Shown: positions 23,691 through 34,560, numbered from the stretch's first letter. The stretch: 64,000 nt of DNA from Pegoplata infirma (GCA_963921195.1 OY992540.1:135892694-135956693), one strand, 5' to 3'. Notes: generated from the sequence alone by a model not told the origin. Numbers and translations: made by a program.

Positions 23691-24243
23691 TCTTATATAG
23701 TTTTGTATGGGCTATCGATTAAAAATTTTTGTTTTTTGGAACATTTTTAAAACTTGTTCTGAAATTTGCCATTTTTAAAAAAGTCAATGTATAAAAAATC
23801 CGGCCACTTTTGTTTTTTTTTAACATTTTTTTTTAAAGATTAGATGTTTGTCTATCCACACAAAAAAATTCAGTCATGTGTTTTTCGTTTTTTTCGAGAA
23901 AATCGCATTTGAATTTCATAACAATTTAGTAATTTGCTTGTATTTTCTTGTTTCAACGTAGCGTATGAGTAATATTTATGTAAATATTTAGTATTCATTC
24001 GCTACGTTAAACCAAGAAAATGCAAGCAAATTACTAATGCGATTTTCTCGAAAAAAAAAACGAAAAACACATGTCTGATTTTTTTTGTGTAAATAGACAA
24101 ACATCTAAACTTAAAAAAGTATTAAAAAAAAAAAACAAAAGTGGCCGGATTTTTGATAAATTGACTTTTTTAAAAAATAGAATATTTCAGAAAATTAAAA
24201 AAAAAAAATTAATTGATATCCGATACAAAACTATACAAGAATG
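23691..24243. mobile_element. MITE family M, stand-alone copy (about 550 bp hairpin)
   Basis: The ends TCTTATATAGTTTTGTATGG and the complement of the tract around 24224-24243 (TGTATAGTTTTGTATCGG) pair. Inner stems AATCCGGCCACTTTTG, AGATGTTTGTCTATCCACAC and TTTCAACGTAGCGTATGA are mirrored on the right. The centre is near 23970. The same cores occur in the giant palindrome at 3726-5410. Confidence 0.75.
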
Positions 24244-24489
24244 TAAATTTTTGAGTTTGTGGTGCATTCCGTTTTAATTTGATAAATATTTAAACAAGGT
24301 AACTCTACACAAATTTTACCATTTTTCCAATAATTGACCACGCCTCCTAAGCCCCGTTTTTGAAAAATTTAAAAACCAAAAACGCAATTTTCTTACTTAC
24401 ATATAGGGCTGTTTATACAACCTATTCAGAAATTCACGGGACACATGTTTTTTTGTAGCGGGACATTTGGTGTGGAATGCCTCTTATTA
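24244..24489. other. No recognisable gene
   Basis: Includes CCACGCCTCCTAAGCCCCG, a G/C-richer phrase that could belong to the mini-me-like copy that follows. Nothing firm can be said. Confidence 0.35.
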
Positions 24490-24782
24490 TTGATTTATGA
24501 TCGATTCTAAGACGTTCTATGTATGTCTGTACGATGAAGTCCAAAATGAAATAAATTTGGTACGAAGAACTGAAACAACCTCTAGGCAGGTTAAATTCGT
24601 AAATGGTAGGGCTGTCAAACGGGATCGGTTTTTTAAAATCCCGGGATTCCGGGATTTTTCGGGATTACGGGATTTTCCGGGATCCCGGAAGTTTTCGGGA
24701 TTCCGGGATTTTTTAGGATTAAATTTCTTTGATTATAAAAGTAAAAAAATAGTAGACTCTTTATGTTTCAATTTTATTGTGC

Positions 24783-24900
24783 ATATTTCGGGGCTACTGT
24801 GGGTTAGATGGTAGCGTGCTAGCCTATTAAGCAGGGATTCTTGGGTTTGATTCCCACCAAAACCCTTGGGTCGATTTCGCTACAACGAAATTATTAAAAA
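24783..24900 (+). mobile_element. SINE-like tRNA-derived head 1
   Basis: An A-box-like TAGATGGTAGCGTGCT (24805-24820) and a B-box-like GGGTTTGATTCCCAC (24843-24857) are spaced as in a tRNA gene. The B-box region can form the T arm, but no acceptor stem closes the molecule, so a tRNA-derived SINE or tRNA pseudogene fits better than a working tRNA. Confidence 0.6.
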
Positions 24901-25019
24901 TATTATTTCTAATTATTCTGATTGTTATTTAAAGGCAATTAAAAAATTAAGTATACGCCACTTATTTAATAATAATAATTGCTTGCAAGTGCAAGCAATT
25001 ATTATTATTAAATATTTAG

Positions 25020-25125
25020 CAATGAACTAAAAAAAGCTTTGAGGGGTTTGTTATGGAAAATGACAACTTTTTTTGCTTTTGGTTTCATCCCATTCCGATT
25101 TTGGTTGTTGCACTGTATAATTTTA
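25020..25125 (+). repeat. Dispersed repeat R2, copy 1
   Basis: GAACTAAAAAAAGCTTTGAG, GGTTTGTTATGGAA, CATCCCATTCC and GATTTTGGTTGTTGCAC recur in the same order at 50538-50645. Non-coding, nature unknown. Confidence 0.65.
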
Positions 25126-25392
25126 AAACTAATTTAAAGAAAATTTAAAATAATAAAAACATTTAAAGGAGAAAAGTAATAATATAATACATTAGACATG
25201 CATTTTTTTTGTATAAAAAAAAGATTTTCTTGCAATTTTGAACGTCCGGGAATATTTTTATTCTCCTACGCCTAAAACTTATGTGGTACAAATTTGAGGC
25301 CAATCGGATTAAATTTACCCGTGGCGCCCTTCGATTAAAGTTTCGGTTTTTTAGAAAATTTTCGCAACACCTACAAACTTTGGTCAAAGGGC

Positions 25393-25490
25393 TCCGTGAC
25401 TGTGGCTTAATGGTTAGTGCGTTGGACTATTATTCAGCAAGTCTGGGTAGAATTCTCAGCTTAGCCAAATTCGTGGCCAGCTTCGTTGAA
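25393..25490 (+). mobile_element. SINE-like tRNA-derived head 2
   Basis: The A-box-like TGGCTTAATGGTTAGTGCG (25403-25421) and B-box-like GGGTAGAATTCTCAG (25445-25459) have tRNA-like spacing. Imperfect T-arm pairing and the lack of an acceptor stem argue for a SINE head or tRNA pseudogene. Confidence 0.6.
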
Positions 25491-26024
25491 AATAAAAAAA
25501 AATGTTTTAGTTTTAATTTGTTTATGTAAATGTAACAATAATTGAACAAAGTTGTATTTTGAAAAATAAATTCTCAAACATTTTTAATATATCAAAAATC
25601 TCGGGATTTGAGCTTAACAATCCCGGGATTCGGGATTCATTTTATAACAAAAATCCCGGGATTTCGGTATTCGGGATTTCGGGATTGACAGCCCTAGTAA
25701 ATGGGCAAAATCTGAAAAACACGATTTTTTTAAGTGCTTTTTATATTTTTGTTAAACAAATGAAAGAAGTTTATGCAACAAATAAAGAAGTTCAGAGTAC
25801 TGCACTAGGACCGGGAGGACTAAAAAATTTAGTTTCTTTTGCCCGCCCCATCTTTAGGGCGTGGATATAAAAAATAATTTAAATAATGATAAAATTGTAT
25901 AACTTTAGTGCAAAAAGCATAATAAATAAATTAGTAAACATTTTTTGAGAGGGAGAGGTGCACCCCGAATCCCCCTCCTAAAAAACGGCCCTGTATTTTT
26001 TTTTACATGTTGGAGGGTATAAAA

Positions 26025-27101
26025 CAGGGTTGCAAAAGTTGGTACAATTGTACTTTTTTTGGTACAATTCAAAGCTCAAAAGTACAATGGTACACCAATG
26101 ACTCATTTGGTACAATTTAAGAACTTTCTCAACTGAGGGTTTTCCATGGAATTTTCACAGTTTATATTTTCAAGAAGTAATCTTCCTGAAAAATTTTTCA
26201 CAACTAGACATTAAACTTCAAAAGTGGCTGATTTTTTGTAGTAATGAGTTAAAATTTCGAGGAAGTATTCTTATCATGTATGCATACTTGGTTAAAAATT
26301 ATTTCATGTTTTTTTTAAAAGTTCAAAAGAAGGCTGATTTCAGATTTTCATACATTTTTATAGAAATCAGGCGATCTGTTTCGTGTAGTAGTTCAGCATT
26401 ACTACATATTTTGTTGAATATCGAGAAAGTATTCTTATCATACACACAAAAAATTATTGGCTAAAAATTTTTAATTAAAACAATTGATCAACAAAATTTA
26501 AATGAATCATCGTTGTTTTGATCAACATTTTTGTTATTTTCTTTTACTGCTGAACTAAAATTTTGTTATGAGCATACAGTTAATTCATTTGTTAAATCGA
26601 TCATTATTTTGATTGACTACAAATAAAAAAATTATAAAATTTATGATCAAAATCAAAAAATGTTTGATTAAAAAAATATTTAATTAATCACCTATTCATT
26701 TGGTGATTGATTGAAATAACAATTTTCTTCATCGGAGGAGTTTTAATCAAAAAATTTATTGAAATCGCGTTTTTCGCGATAATTGGCAAAAAATAATTTC
26801 ATGTTTTTTTTTTTTTTTAAACTGCCTCAGATTGGTATTAAAGTCCAAATGGGTGGGGATTTTCATACATTTGTATGGAAATCGGTCGATCTTTTTCGAG
26901 TAGTACGCCTATGCCACAATTTTTGTAGAAATGAGTTGAAATTTCAAGGAAGTATTCTCGAAATATATGTCAAGTATTTTTTTTATATATTTTTTTTTTA
27001 AATTTTGCATAAAAAATTCGGATTTGGTACAATAGGGTTCAAAAAAGTACAATTTTATGGGCTCGTTGGTACAATTTTGATGTTCTCATTTTGCAACCCT
27101 G
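26025..27101. mobile_element. hAT-like non-autonomous element, family C
   Basis: Ends CAGGGTTGCAAAA and TTTTGCAACCCTG are perfect complements. Flanks GTATAAAA (26017-26024) and GTACAAAA (27102-27109) are an 8-bp duplication with one later substitution. The target is the GGGTATAAAA tail of a mini-me copy. Sub-terminal words GGTACAATT/AAGTACAAT repeat near both ends. No transposase is visible; the ORFs inside are AT-rich noise. Confidence 0.88.
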
Positions 27102-27145
27102 GTACAAAAGGTTCGGAACAGCCGAATTTAACACTCTTACATGTT

Positions 27146-27300
27146 TTTTTTTTTTTATTTTTCTTACGCCAATTAAACATTTTTGTGATAGCAGAAGTTC
27201 AAAGTCCTGCACTTAGACCCACCCGGGGGACAGTTAGTTTTTTCGGCCCACCCCCTTTAATGGACGTGGATTTAAAAATATCATTGCCATAATGATAAAA
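27146..27300 (-). mobile_element. Mini-me subfamily 2 internal fragment
   Basis: Contains GAAGTTCAAAGTCCTGCA and GGCCCACCCCCTTTAATG, inverted relative to the tract at 53270-53345. It lies beside the copy that ends at 27145. Confidence 0.55.
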
Positions 27301-27305
27301 CGAAA

Positions 27306-27342
27306 ATGAAATGACCTCCTAAAGTTCTAGGAGGTCATTTCC
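27306..27342. repeat. Short perfect-looking hairpin
   Basis: AAATGACCTCCTA and TAGGAGGTCATTT pair around a small loop (AAGTTC). It is isolated, with no T-run or gene next to it, so no terminator role is claimed. Confidence 0.6.
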
Positions 27343-28566
27343 AGGCACCGAATATGTTTTTTAAAAAGTTTTCATACTCGACTGATTTTTGTTGTGCAAA
27401 ATAAAAGTCCTCCGATTTTGAGATTATTTGTGATAAAAAATCTGAAATTACAAGAAATTGTTTTCTGCAGAAAAATGCTCAAACTTCTTTCTTACAAAAA
27501 ATATTAAGATGCTGATATATTTTTGGAAAAAAATCTTCGATTCCAAAACATTTTTCCTACAGAAAATTCAGATTCAGAGTTCTTAAACATTTTTTGTTAA
27601 ATGAGATTTTAAAACAAATGCAAAATAGTGTCCAGTTTATATTTTATAACTTATCAAAAATTGGAAAAATTCCAGAATAATTTAATAGAATTCTATATTA
27701 TTACGAATGATATCACAAGATTTTTCCTTATGCATTATTTTAAATTTGCATTAATCATTTGAGTGTGTTGTTTTCTTTTTATTCCAAGATTTTTTTTTTT
27801 ATATTTTTAAAATTTATTACTCGATTTATAAAGGTTTTTAACCCCCGACAAGGTCGTATGCATAACGTCGTAGGAACAACAACAGCAATTCACCAAAAAC
27901 AACAAACAAGTGGAAAGGAATTAAAAATACGAATTATATGACATTAAAAAACTGAAACGTAAATGTTGGGGTATAAAAAGCAAAAATAAAGAGACTTGGT
28001 TGCATTTTAAAACAATCCAAAAGAAAAACTCACCTGCTGCTAAAATACAAAAACACAATCTAAAAATAAATCTTAAAATAGCAAAAAATTTAAATTGATA
28101 ACTGGAGTTAGAGCAATCGAATAGACCAGACCAGTAGACATAAAAACAACATAAACCAGACGCAATTGAAATTAATGTATGCAATACTCTCCAAAACTTG
28201 GCACAGAAGATCTGTAGAAACAAAATTTTAGCACGAGCCTCTTATACCAGCTAGCACAGTGTATAAGCTAAATAGATATTCAAACAAACAGCAACCAATC
28301 AACCATCAGTACAGGACAATGACCGCGAAATTGTTGAAATGAACACACACACTAAACACCACAAATAATGCAGATAATAACGACGATGATGGTTGTTGGC
28401 TAGCTAGATCGGCTAGATGTTAAACTAACCAAAAAAAAAAATAAGTCAAAAGATGAAAGAAAAGACACAACAACGAAATATAAAACATGGTTGCCATATC
28501 TAAAAAACAGAAAAGGGGTACAAAGAATTTTCTTTAGAAAATGTATCCTGAGAGTTTCTCTCCGAA
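27343..28566. other. Mostly unassigned; relic dyad motifs at 27420-27610
   Basis: 27420-27610 has scattered AAAAATGCTC, TTCTTACAAAAAATATT and CAGATTCAGAGTTCTTAAAC words like eroded 35-bp satellite units. 27840-28430 has fewer repeats, with AACAACAACAGC and ACGACGATGATGG microsatellite-like tracts, and may be single-copy host DNA. No gene. Confidence 0.4.
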
Positions 28567-30176
28567 AGTCTCAGATTCTGAGACATTTTTCTTATAGAAA
28601 AAGTCTCAGATTCTGAGACATTTTTCTTATAGAAAAAGTCTCAGATTCTGAGACATTTTTCTTATAGAAAAAGTCTCAGATTCTGAGACATTTTTCTTAT
28701 AGAAAAAGTCTCAGATTCTGAGACATTTTTCTTATAGAAAAAGTCTCAGATTCTGAGACATTTTTCTTATAGAAAAAGTCTCAGATTCTGAGACATTTTT
28801 CTTATAGAAAAAGTCTCAGATTCTGAGACATTTTTCTTATAGAAAAAGTCTCAGATTCTGAGACATTTTTCTTATAGAAAAAGTCTCAGATTCTGAGACA
28901 TTTTTCTTATAGAAAAAGTCTCAGATTCTGAGACATTTTTCTTATAGAAAAAGTCTCAGATTCTGAGACATTTTTCTTATAGAAAAAGTCTCAGATTCTG
29001 AGACATTTTTCTTATAGAAAAAGTCTCAGATTCTGAGACATTTTTCTTATAAAAAAAGTCTCAGATTCTGAGACATTTTTCTTATAAAAAAAGTCTCAGA
29101 TTCTGAGACATTTTTCTTATAGAAAAAGTCTCAGATTCTGAGACATTTTTCTTATAGAAAAAGTCTCAGATTCTGAGACATTTTTCTTATAGAAAAAGTC
29201 TCAGATTCTGAGACATTTTTCTTATAGAAAAAGTCTCAGATTCTGAGACATTTTTCTTATAGAAAAAGTCTCAGATTCTGAGACATTTTTCTTATAGAAA
29301 AAGTCTCAGATTCTGAGACATTTTTCTTATAGAAAAAGTCTCAGATTCTGAGACATTTTTCTTATAGAAAAAGTCTCAGATTCTGAGACATTTTTCTTAT
29401 AGAAAAAGTCTCAGATTCTGAGACATTTTTCTTATAGAAAAAGTCTCAGATTCTGAGACATTTTTCTTATAGAAAAAGTCTCAGATTCTGAGACATTTTT
29501 GTTATAGAAAAAGTCTCAGATTCTGAGACATTTTTCTTATAGAAAAAGTCTCAGATTCTGAGACATTTTTCTTATAGAAAAAGTCTCAGATTCTGAGACA
29601 TTTTTCTTATAGAAAAAGTCTCAGATTCTGAGACATTTTTCTTATAGAAAAAGTCTCAGATTCTGAGACATTTTTCTTATAGAAAAAGTCTCAGATTCTG
29701 AGACATTTTTCTTATAGAAAAAGTCTCAGATTCTGAGACATTTTTCTTATAGAAAAAGTCTCAGATTCTGAGACATTTTTCTTATAGAAAAAGTCTCAGA
29801 TTCTGAGACATTTTTCTTATAGAAAAAGTCTCAGATTCTGAGACATTTTTCTTATAGAAAAAGTCTCAGATTCTGAGACATTTTTCTTATAGAAAAAGTC
29901 TCAGATTCTGAGACATTTTTCTTATAGAAAAAGTCTCAGATTCTGAGACATTTTTCTTATAGAAAAAGTCTCAGATTCTGAGACATTTTTCTTATAGAAA
30001 AAGTCTCAGATTCTGAGACATTTTTCTTATAGAAAAAGTCTCAGATTCTGAGACATTTTTCTTATAGAAAAAGTCTCAGATTCTGAGACATTTTTCTTAT
30101 AGAAAAAGTCTCAGATTCTGAGACATTTTTCTTATAGAAAAAGTCTCAGATTCAGAGACATTTTTCTTATAGAAAA
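28567..30176 (+). repeat. 35-bp satellite, 46 complete tandem units
   Basis: The unit begins AGTCTCAGATTCTGAGACAT and continues TTTTCTTATAGAAAA. Phase is kept exactly: 46 x 35 = 1610 bp from 28567 to 30176. Each unit holds two dyads, TCTCAGA-T-TCTGAGA and TTTTTCT-TAT-AGAAAAA. Variation is very low: two adjacent units with ATAAAAAAA instead of ATAGAAAAA (about 29050 and 29085), one CTTAT to GTTAT (about 29502), and one TTCTGAG to TTCAGAG (about 30152). No ORF. Confidence 0.97.
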
Positions 30177-30560
30177 AGTATCAGATTCTGAGATGTTTTT
30201 CTTATAGAACACATTTTTCTTATAGCAAAAATCTCAGATTCTGAGATATTTAGAGTCTAAATGTTTTTCTATGAAAAATATATCTCAGAATCTAAAAAAA
30301 ATTTCTTAGAATCTGAGATTTTTCTATAGAAAAAAGGTCCCAGATTCTGAGATATTTTTACATGGAAAAAAATCGTTTTCTATAGAAAATATCTGAGAAT
30401 CTGAAAATTTTTGTTAAGAAAAATGTCTCAAATTGTTAAACTTTTATGAAAAATGTCTTTGAACTTTCATTAGAAAAAAAGTATCAGTTTTTGGAGCATT
30501 TTTCTCATAGAAAATAAATCATACCTTAAGATTTTGAGACATTTGTCTTGCGTTGTCAGA
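30177..30560 (+). repeat. Degenerate edge of the 35-bp satellite
   Basis: Units lose phase but keep the TTTTTCTTATAG and CAGATTCTGAGA dyads to about 30440, then shorter traces (CATTTTTCTCATAGAAAA, TTTTGAGACATTTGTCTTG) to about 30560. The left border near 28540-28566 is much sharper. Confidence 0.75.
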
Positions 30561-31035
30561 TTCTTTTTTATATATTTTTTAGAATTTTTCGTTGGTTCAA
30601 CAGATACATTCATTTGCTTGTTAGTTAAATTTGATAAATGTTGTTTTGTATTTTCAGTACCAAAAGGTACATAAAAATAAAATGTATTTATTCGGCCTTT
30701 TTTGATATAAATACCAATTGATTTAAAAGTCATTAGATCGGAATAAAATTATTAGTTATCACAACTGATAAAAGTGTTAGTTGGCTGGTCTACAAAAATT
30801 TTATTGGTTCATAATTTGGTTTTCTGTGTGTGTATAAAAAAATATTGTGGTGAAAAAACAAAATATTTAAACGTGGTGAAAAATTAAAAAATTCTGAAGT
30901 GGGTGATAGATTATTCAAAAATTCTGAAGTGGGTGCTAGACTATTGTCTAGCACCCAGTTCTAAAATTTGGGTGCTAGATCACTAACGCGGGTGCTGGAT
31001 CTAGCACCCAAAGTGCTGACATGGCAAGCCTGCAT
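30561..31035. other. AT-rich tract ending in a cluster of GGGTGCTAG hairpins
   Basis: At 30898-31015, GGGTGCTAGAC...GTCTAGCACCC, GGGTGCTAGATC and GGGTGCTGGATCTAGCACCC form several adjacent short hairpins. The tract ends CATGGCAAGCCTG, which looks like a hAT-type right end, but I could not pair it with a left end. Confidence 0.5.
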
Positions 31036-31239
31036 TAAGGTAAACAAGTCGACGAAGATATGTTGAAACTTTTTGTGTGGAACTGGGGAACTCGTGCTAG
31101 GAATAGAGATGACTGGAAACTTCTTTTGAGGCAGGCCAAAGACCTATTATAGGTTGTTTTACATTACCAACTAAAGTAAAGTATTTTCAAAATTTTAAAA
31201 TTTAATCCTATAAAAAGATTTTAGAACTTAAATATATAA

Positions 31240-31480
31240 TAAGAAGCTTAAGTTTTAAATTTCAGACAAATCGGTTAAAAATTGGGACCTGTATCGTGCG
31301 CACTACGTTTACACAGACGGGCGGAGAGACGGAGGAACGGACATCGCTAAATAAACTCAAAGTGATTCTGAGTCGATCGGTATACTTGAAAGTGGGTCTG
31401 GGACCAATATTTCGGGTAGTTACAAACATCAGCACAAACTCATTATAACCCTGTACCACAGAGTGATGTAGGGTATAAAT
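31240..31480 (+). mobile_element. Mini-me-like 3' half (subfamily 3)
   Basis: CAAATCGGTTAAAAATTGGG, CGTGCGCACTACGTTTACA, GACGGGCGGAGAGACGG, AACGGACATCGCTAAATAAA, GGGACCAATATTTCGGGTAG and the tail ACAGAGTGATGTAGGGTATA. Related copies lie at 47025-47637 (minus) and 57290-57660. Confidence 0.7.
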
Positions 31481-31484
31481 ATCA

Positions 31485-31620
31485 AATTCTAAGACATTTG
31501 TTTTATAGAAAAATTCAGATACATTTCTTCTATAGGAAAATTCTCAAACTATTTTTGAAAAAAAATACAGAAAATTTTGGGATTCTTAAACATTTCTCCT
31601 AGAAACAAATTCTTAAATAA
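31485..31620. repeat. Relic of the 35-bp dyad motif
   Basis: ACATTTGTTTTATAGAAAAA, TTCAGATACATTTCTTCTAT and GGGATTCTTAAACATTTCTC echo the satellite unit without period. Confidence 0.45.
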
Positions 31621-31640
31621 TTTCCTTTTCTTTTGAGTTA

Positions 31641-32971
31641 AAACACCTCAATTCAACCGAAAAAAGTAGCATTTTTGACCTTACCTCTTTCGAATTTGAT
31701 GAAACTTGGAATATAGTTGGTCCCTTACAAAAAAATCATAGTGCCAAAATTTTGGACTTCTGGTAGTTTTTCTTCGCGAGACATGGGGTCTTGAAAATTG
31801 GCAAAATCGTATATATTTGACAAAAGTGTTCTGAGATAAATAAAGATAACTCGAAAAGTAATAACAATACAGGCCTCAGTCAGGTTGCACATAATAGGTA
31901 ATGAGACAGCCTTTAAAATGGCGTTCCCAAAGATTTTTTTTGAAAAAGGTCAAAGGTCATTGGTTTTAACCTTAATTTTTGGAGAGCTATATCTCAAAAA
32001 ACGATATTTTTAAAATTTTGGAAAAAATATATGTTATTAAGGATCACCTATACTACTTAAGTTTAAATTTTCAGGATGGAGACTTCATTGGAACTTTTAA
32101 TATTAATAGAAACATAATGACAGGGAAGAAAAAGCGGTGTTTTTCCCCTTACAGAAAAAAACAATTTATTTGGTCTTTGAGATTCTGGTACCAAATTTAA
32201 CTTTTCTGAATGTTTTTGACGTGCTGAGTCCAAATATGATCTTTGAACTGGCCTATCGCAATTAGTTTTCGAGATATCTGCACATTAATGTGTGAAAATT
32301 GCTAAAATGCTATTGCTGTGTTTTTTGAACATTTAGGTGCTTATATCTTAAAAAGTAATAGCGATAGGCCAGTTCAAAGGTCATATTTGGACTCAGCACG
32401 TCAAGAACATTCAGAAAAATGAATTCTGGTACCAGAATTTCACAGACAAAAAAAATGTTTTTTTTTTTTGTAAGGGAAATTATACCGATTTTTCTTTCCT
32501 GTCACAATGTTTCTATTAATATAAAAAGTTCCAATGAAGTCTCCAGCCTGAAAATTTAAACTTAAGTAGTATGAGAGATTCTTAACAACATATATTTTTT
32601 CCAAAATTTTAAAAATATCGTTTTTTGAGATATAGCTCTCCAAAAATTAAGGTTAAAACCAATGACCTTTGACCTTTTTCAAAAAAAATCCTGAGGAATG
32701 CCATTTTAAAGGCTGTCTCATTACCTATTATTTGCAACCTGACTGAGACCTGTATTGTTATTACTTTTCGAGTTATCTTTATTTATCTCAGAACACTTTT
32801 GCCAAATATATACGATTTTGTTAATTTTCAACACCGCATATCTCGAATACTGGAATGACCAGCAGCCTGAAAAATTGGAAAAATCTCTTTTTTGTAAAAG
32901 TAAACCCCAGTACTAAATTTCATTAAATTTGGAGGGGGTGCGGTCAACTCCTCGGTTGAATTGAGGTGTTT
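31641..32971. mobile_element. 1.33-kb palindromic element with TA flanks
   Basis: The ends AAACACCTCAATTCAACCGA and its complement (TCGGTTGAATTGAGGTGTTT, ending 32971) are inverted. TA lies on both sides (31639-31640 and 32972-32973), fitting a Tc1/mariner-type target. The arms meet near 32306 and are highly similar, carrying a matching frame of 67-73 codons (31979-32200 plus, 32440-32643 minus; MESYISKNDIFKILEKIY). That frame has no known domain and probably reflects symmetric non-coding DNA. Confidence 0.85.
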
Positions 32972-32973
32972 TA

Positions 32974-34169
32974 GCTCTTTTTCTCTTTTATTTTCCCCTC
33001 CCCTGTCAATTCTTTTTTTTTCTTACGAATTCGGATGTATATCATGTTTCAGGCGCGAATCCTGGAAAGAGGGCAATTTTTTTTCGAATTCGGTTTGAGG
33101 GAAATTAGGGCATTTCAGTTTCGACCAATTGATTTCACTGATATAAAATTAATATGGTAACTCTAAAATTTCTTTGATGCGTATTTTGTTGCAGCAAATT
33201 GAGATTTTTTTTCTTTAAATGGAAGAAAACTTATTTTAAAATATAAACAACGCAAATATTTCAATTGCAGTAAACAAAACTTATAAAAAAAAATATAAAG
33301 AAATAAATATATATTTTCTAAAACATATGACGAGACTACTACGCGATTCAACTGACCATGAATTAAATGAATTTCACAATTAATTAAGAAAAAAATTGAT
33401 ATACATCATTAAATAATTTAATAAACAAATTTAAATAACCCATGTATTCGCATTACTTCTTGGACTTTAAACTTTAATAAACAATTTTATATATTACATA
33501 TGAAAATATTAATACAGTTTTAAAATGCATATTGAAAATTTTCACCTTCTTGCATCTAAAAGATATTTTTTAAATGTTTTTCCAACTTAGAAAAATGTTT
33601 ATTTTTTTTTATTGTTAAATTTCTTTGTTTGCAATTTTTATTTTTGTTATTGTAATTCAGAGCACTAAATATTTAAATTTTATTTGATTTTTTTTTTTTT
33701 TGTTTTATTTATTTTTTTTGCATTTAAAACCGTCTTCACACAACTACGATATAATGAAATTTAAAGACTAATAAGAGAAACTCAAAATCACTCGTAAAAA
33801 AAAATTAAGTCGAAAAAAATAAATAAAACAAAATATACAATACAGCGAACCAAAAAAAAATTAACAAAAAAATATTTGCAAAAAAAAATTGCAAAGAAAA
33901 CGTATAAGAAAACATACGAAAAAAAAAAAAATAAAACGAAACAACTTTAGATCGAATCAAACTGGAAAGTCGTTGGTTTGTTGTCACGAGTGGAAGAAAG
34001 GAAGGAAACACCACATAAAGACAACAAATTTCAAAGGCCAACACCATTCAACGAGTACAGTGGGTTGGTTGGTTGGTTGGTCGGTTGTTTTCGTTTTTTT
34101 ACAGGGTGGTAATGTCGTTTTGTTGTTGTTCCTCCCATAAGGCTATTAAGTTTAAAGATTTGAGAATGA
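32974..34169. other. No recognisable gene; possible single-copy DNA
   Basis: Long AT runs around 33590-33720 and 33790-33930. 33940-34140 is less AT-rich and includes a (TTGG)n tract at 34063-34080. Frames here are lysine- or phenylalanine-rich noise. Confidence 0.4.
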
Positions 34170-34560
34170 GTTGTAAGCAGGGTTGGCTACCGAAACGAAT
34201 AACCGTATTGGTAACGGTATTGGTATTACACATTTTTTATATCGGTAACGGTATTTTTGATTATTTCGGTAACGACAAACCGTTACCGAAACATCGATAC
34301 CGGTACTTACCGGTATTATGAAAAAATTTTAAAAATGTTTAAGTCACAAATTTGTTAAAAAAAGGTAAAAAATCCAAAAAAAACTTAAATTTAGTGCATT
34401 TTTAACACATAATTACAATAATTTTTAATTGACATTGAATTTTAATCCGCATTAGTTGGAACTAATGCCAATGCCAAAAAACGCATTAGCATTTATTGCC
34501 AATGAAATTTTTTGGCATTTACAATTGATAAAAAAAAAACATTTGTTTACAATAAATATA

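Larger units (their letters stand above)
24607..25696. mobile_element. hAT-like non-autonomous element, family B
   Basis: Termini TAGGGCTGTCAAACGGGAT and TCGGGATTGACAGCCCTA share TAGGGCTGTCAA. An exact 8-bp duplication GTAAATGG lies at 24599-24606 and 25697-25704. Sub-terminal parts are tandem TTCCGGGATT/CGGGATTCC words (24636-24720 and 25595-25690), typical of clustered transposase-binding sites in hAT elements. The middle holds unrelated DNA, including two tRNA-like heads and a dispersed repeat shared with 50538. No transposase. Confidence 0.92.
24490..27145 (-). mobile_element. Mini-me-like copy (subfamily 2) split by two hAT-like elements
   Basis: Read on the minus strand, the head lies at 27145-27102 (inverted AACATGTAAGAGTGTTAAAT and TATACCCTCC). 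The middle at 26024-25697 includes the complement of TGCAGTACTCTGAAC-like sequence, and the distal part at 24606-24490 matches 53450-53540 (TTTACGAA, AACCTGCCTA, ATTTTGGACT). The three segments become continuous when the inserts at 24607-25696 and 26025-27101 are removed. The distal end is truncated. Confidence 0.7.

Noticed and set aside
22411..23700. 8-bp duplication around the CACTGAAAAAAATA element
   Set aside because: The left flank TTGCATTA and right flank TCTTATAT do not match. The superfamily was left open.
24783..24870. Functional tRNA gene
   Set aside because: A- and B-box words are present but no acceptor stem or proper anticodon arm closes. A tRNA-derived SINE head is more likely.
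27306..27342. Transcription terminator hairpin
   Set aside because: It is an isolated dyad in eukaryotic intergenic DNA without an upstream gene.
28567..30176. CRISPR-like array
   Set aside because: Units are directly adjacent 35-bp repeats with no unique spacers, in a clearly eukaryotic sequence. It is a satellite.
28485..31032. Single hAT element containing the 35-bp satellite
   Set aside because: The ends CATGGTTGCCAT and ATGGCAAGCCTG are only partly complementary, and the flanks (AATATAAAA and CATTAAGG) do not match as an 8-bp duplication.
31979..32643. Conserved MESYISKNDIF frame in both palindrome arms
   Set aside because: Again arm symmetry. The two versions differ by ordinary substitutions with no sign of protein constraint and no start or promoter context.
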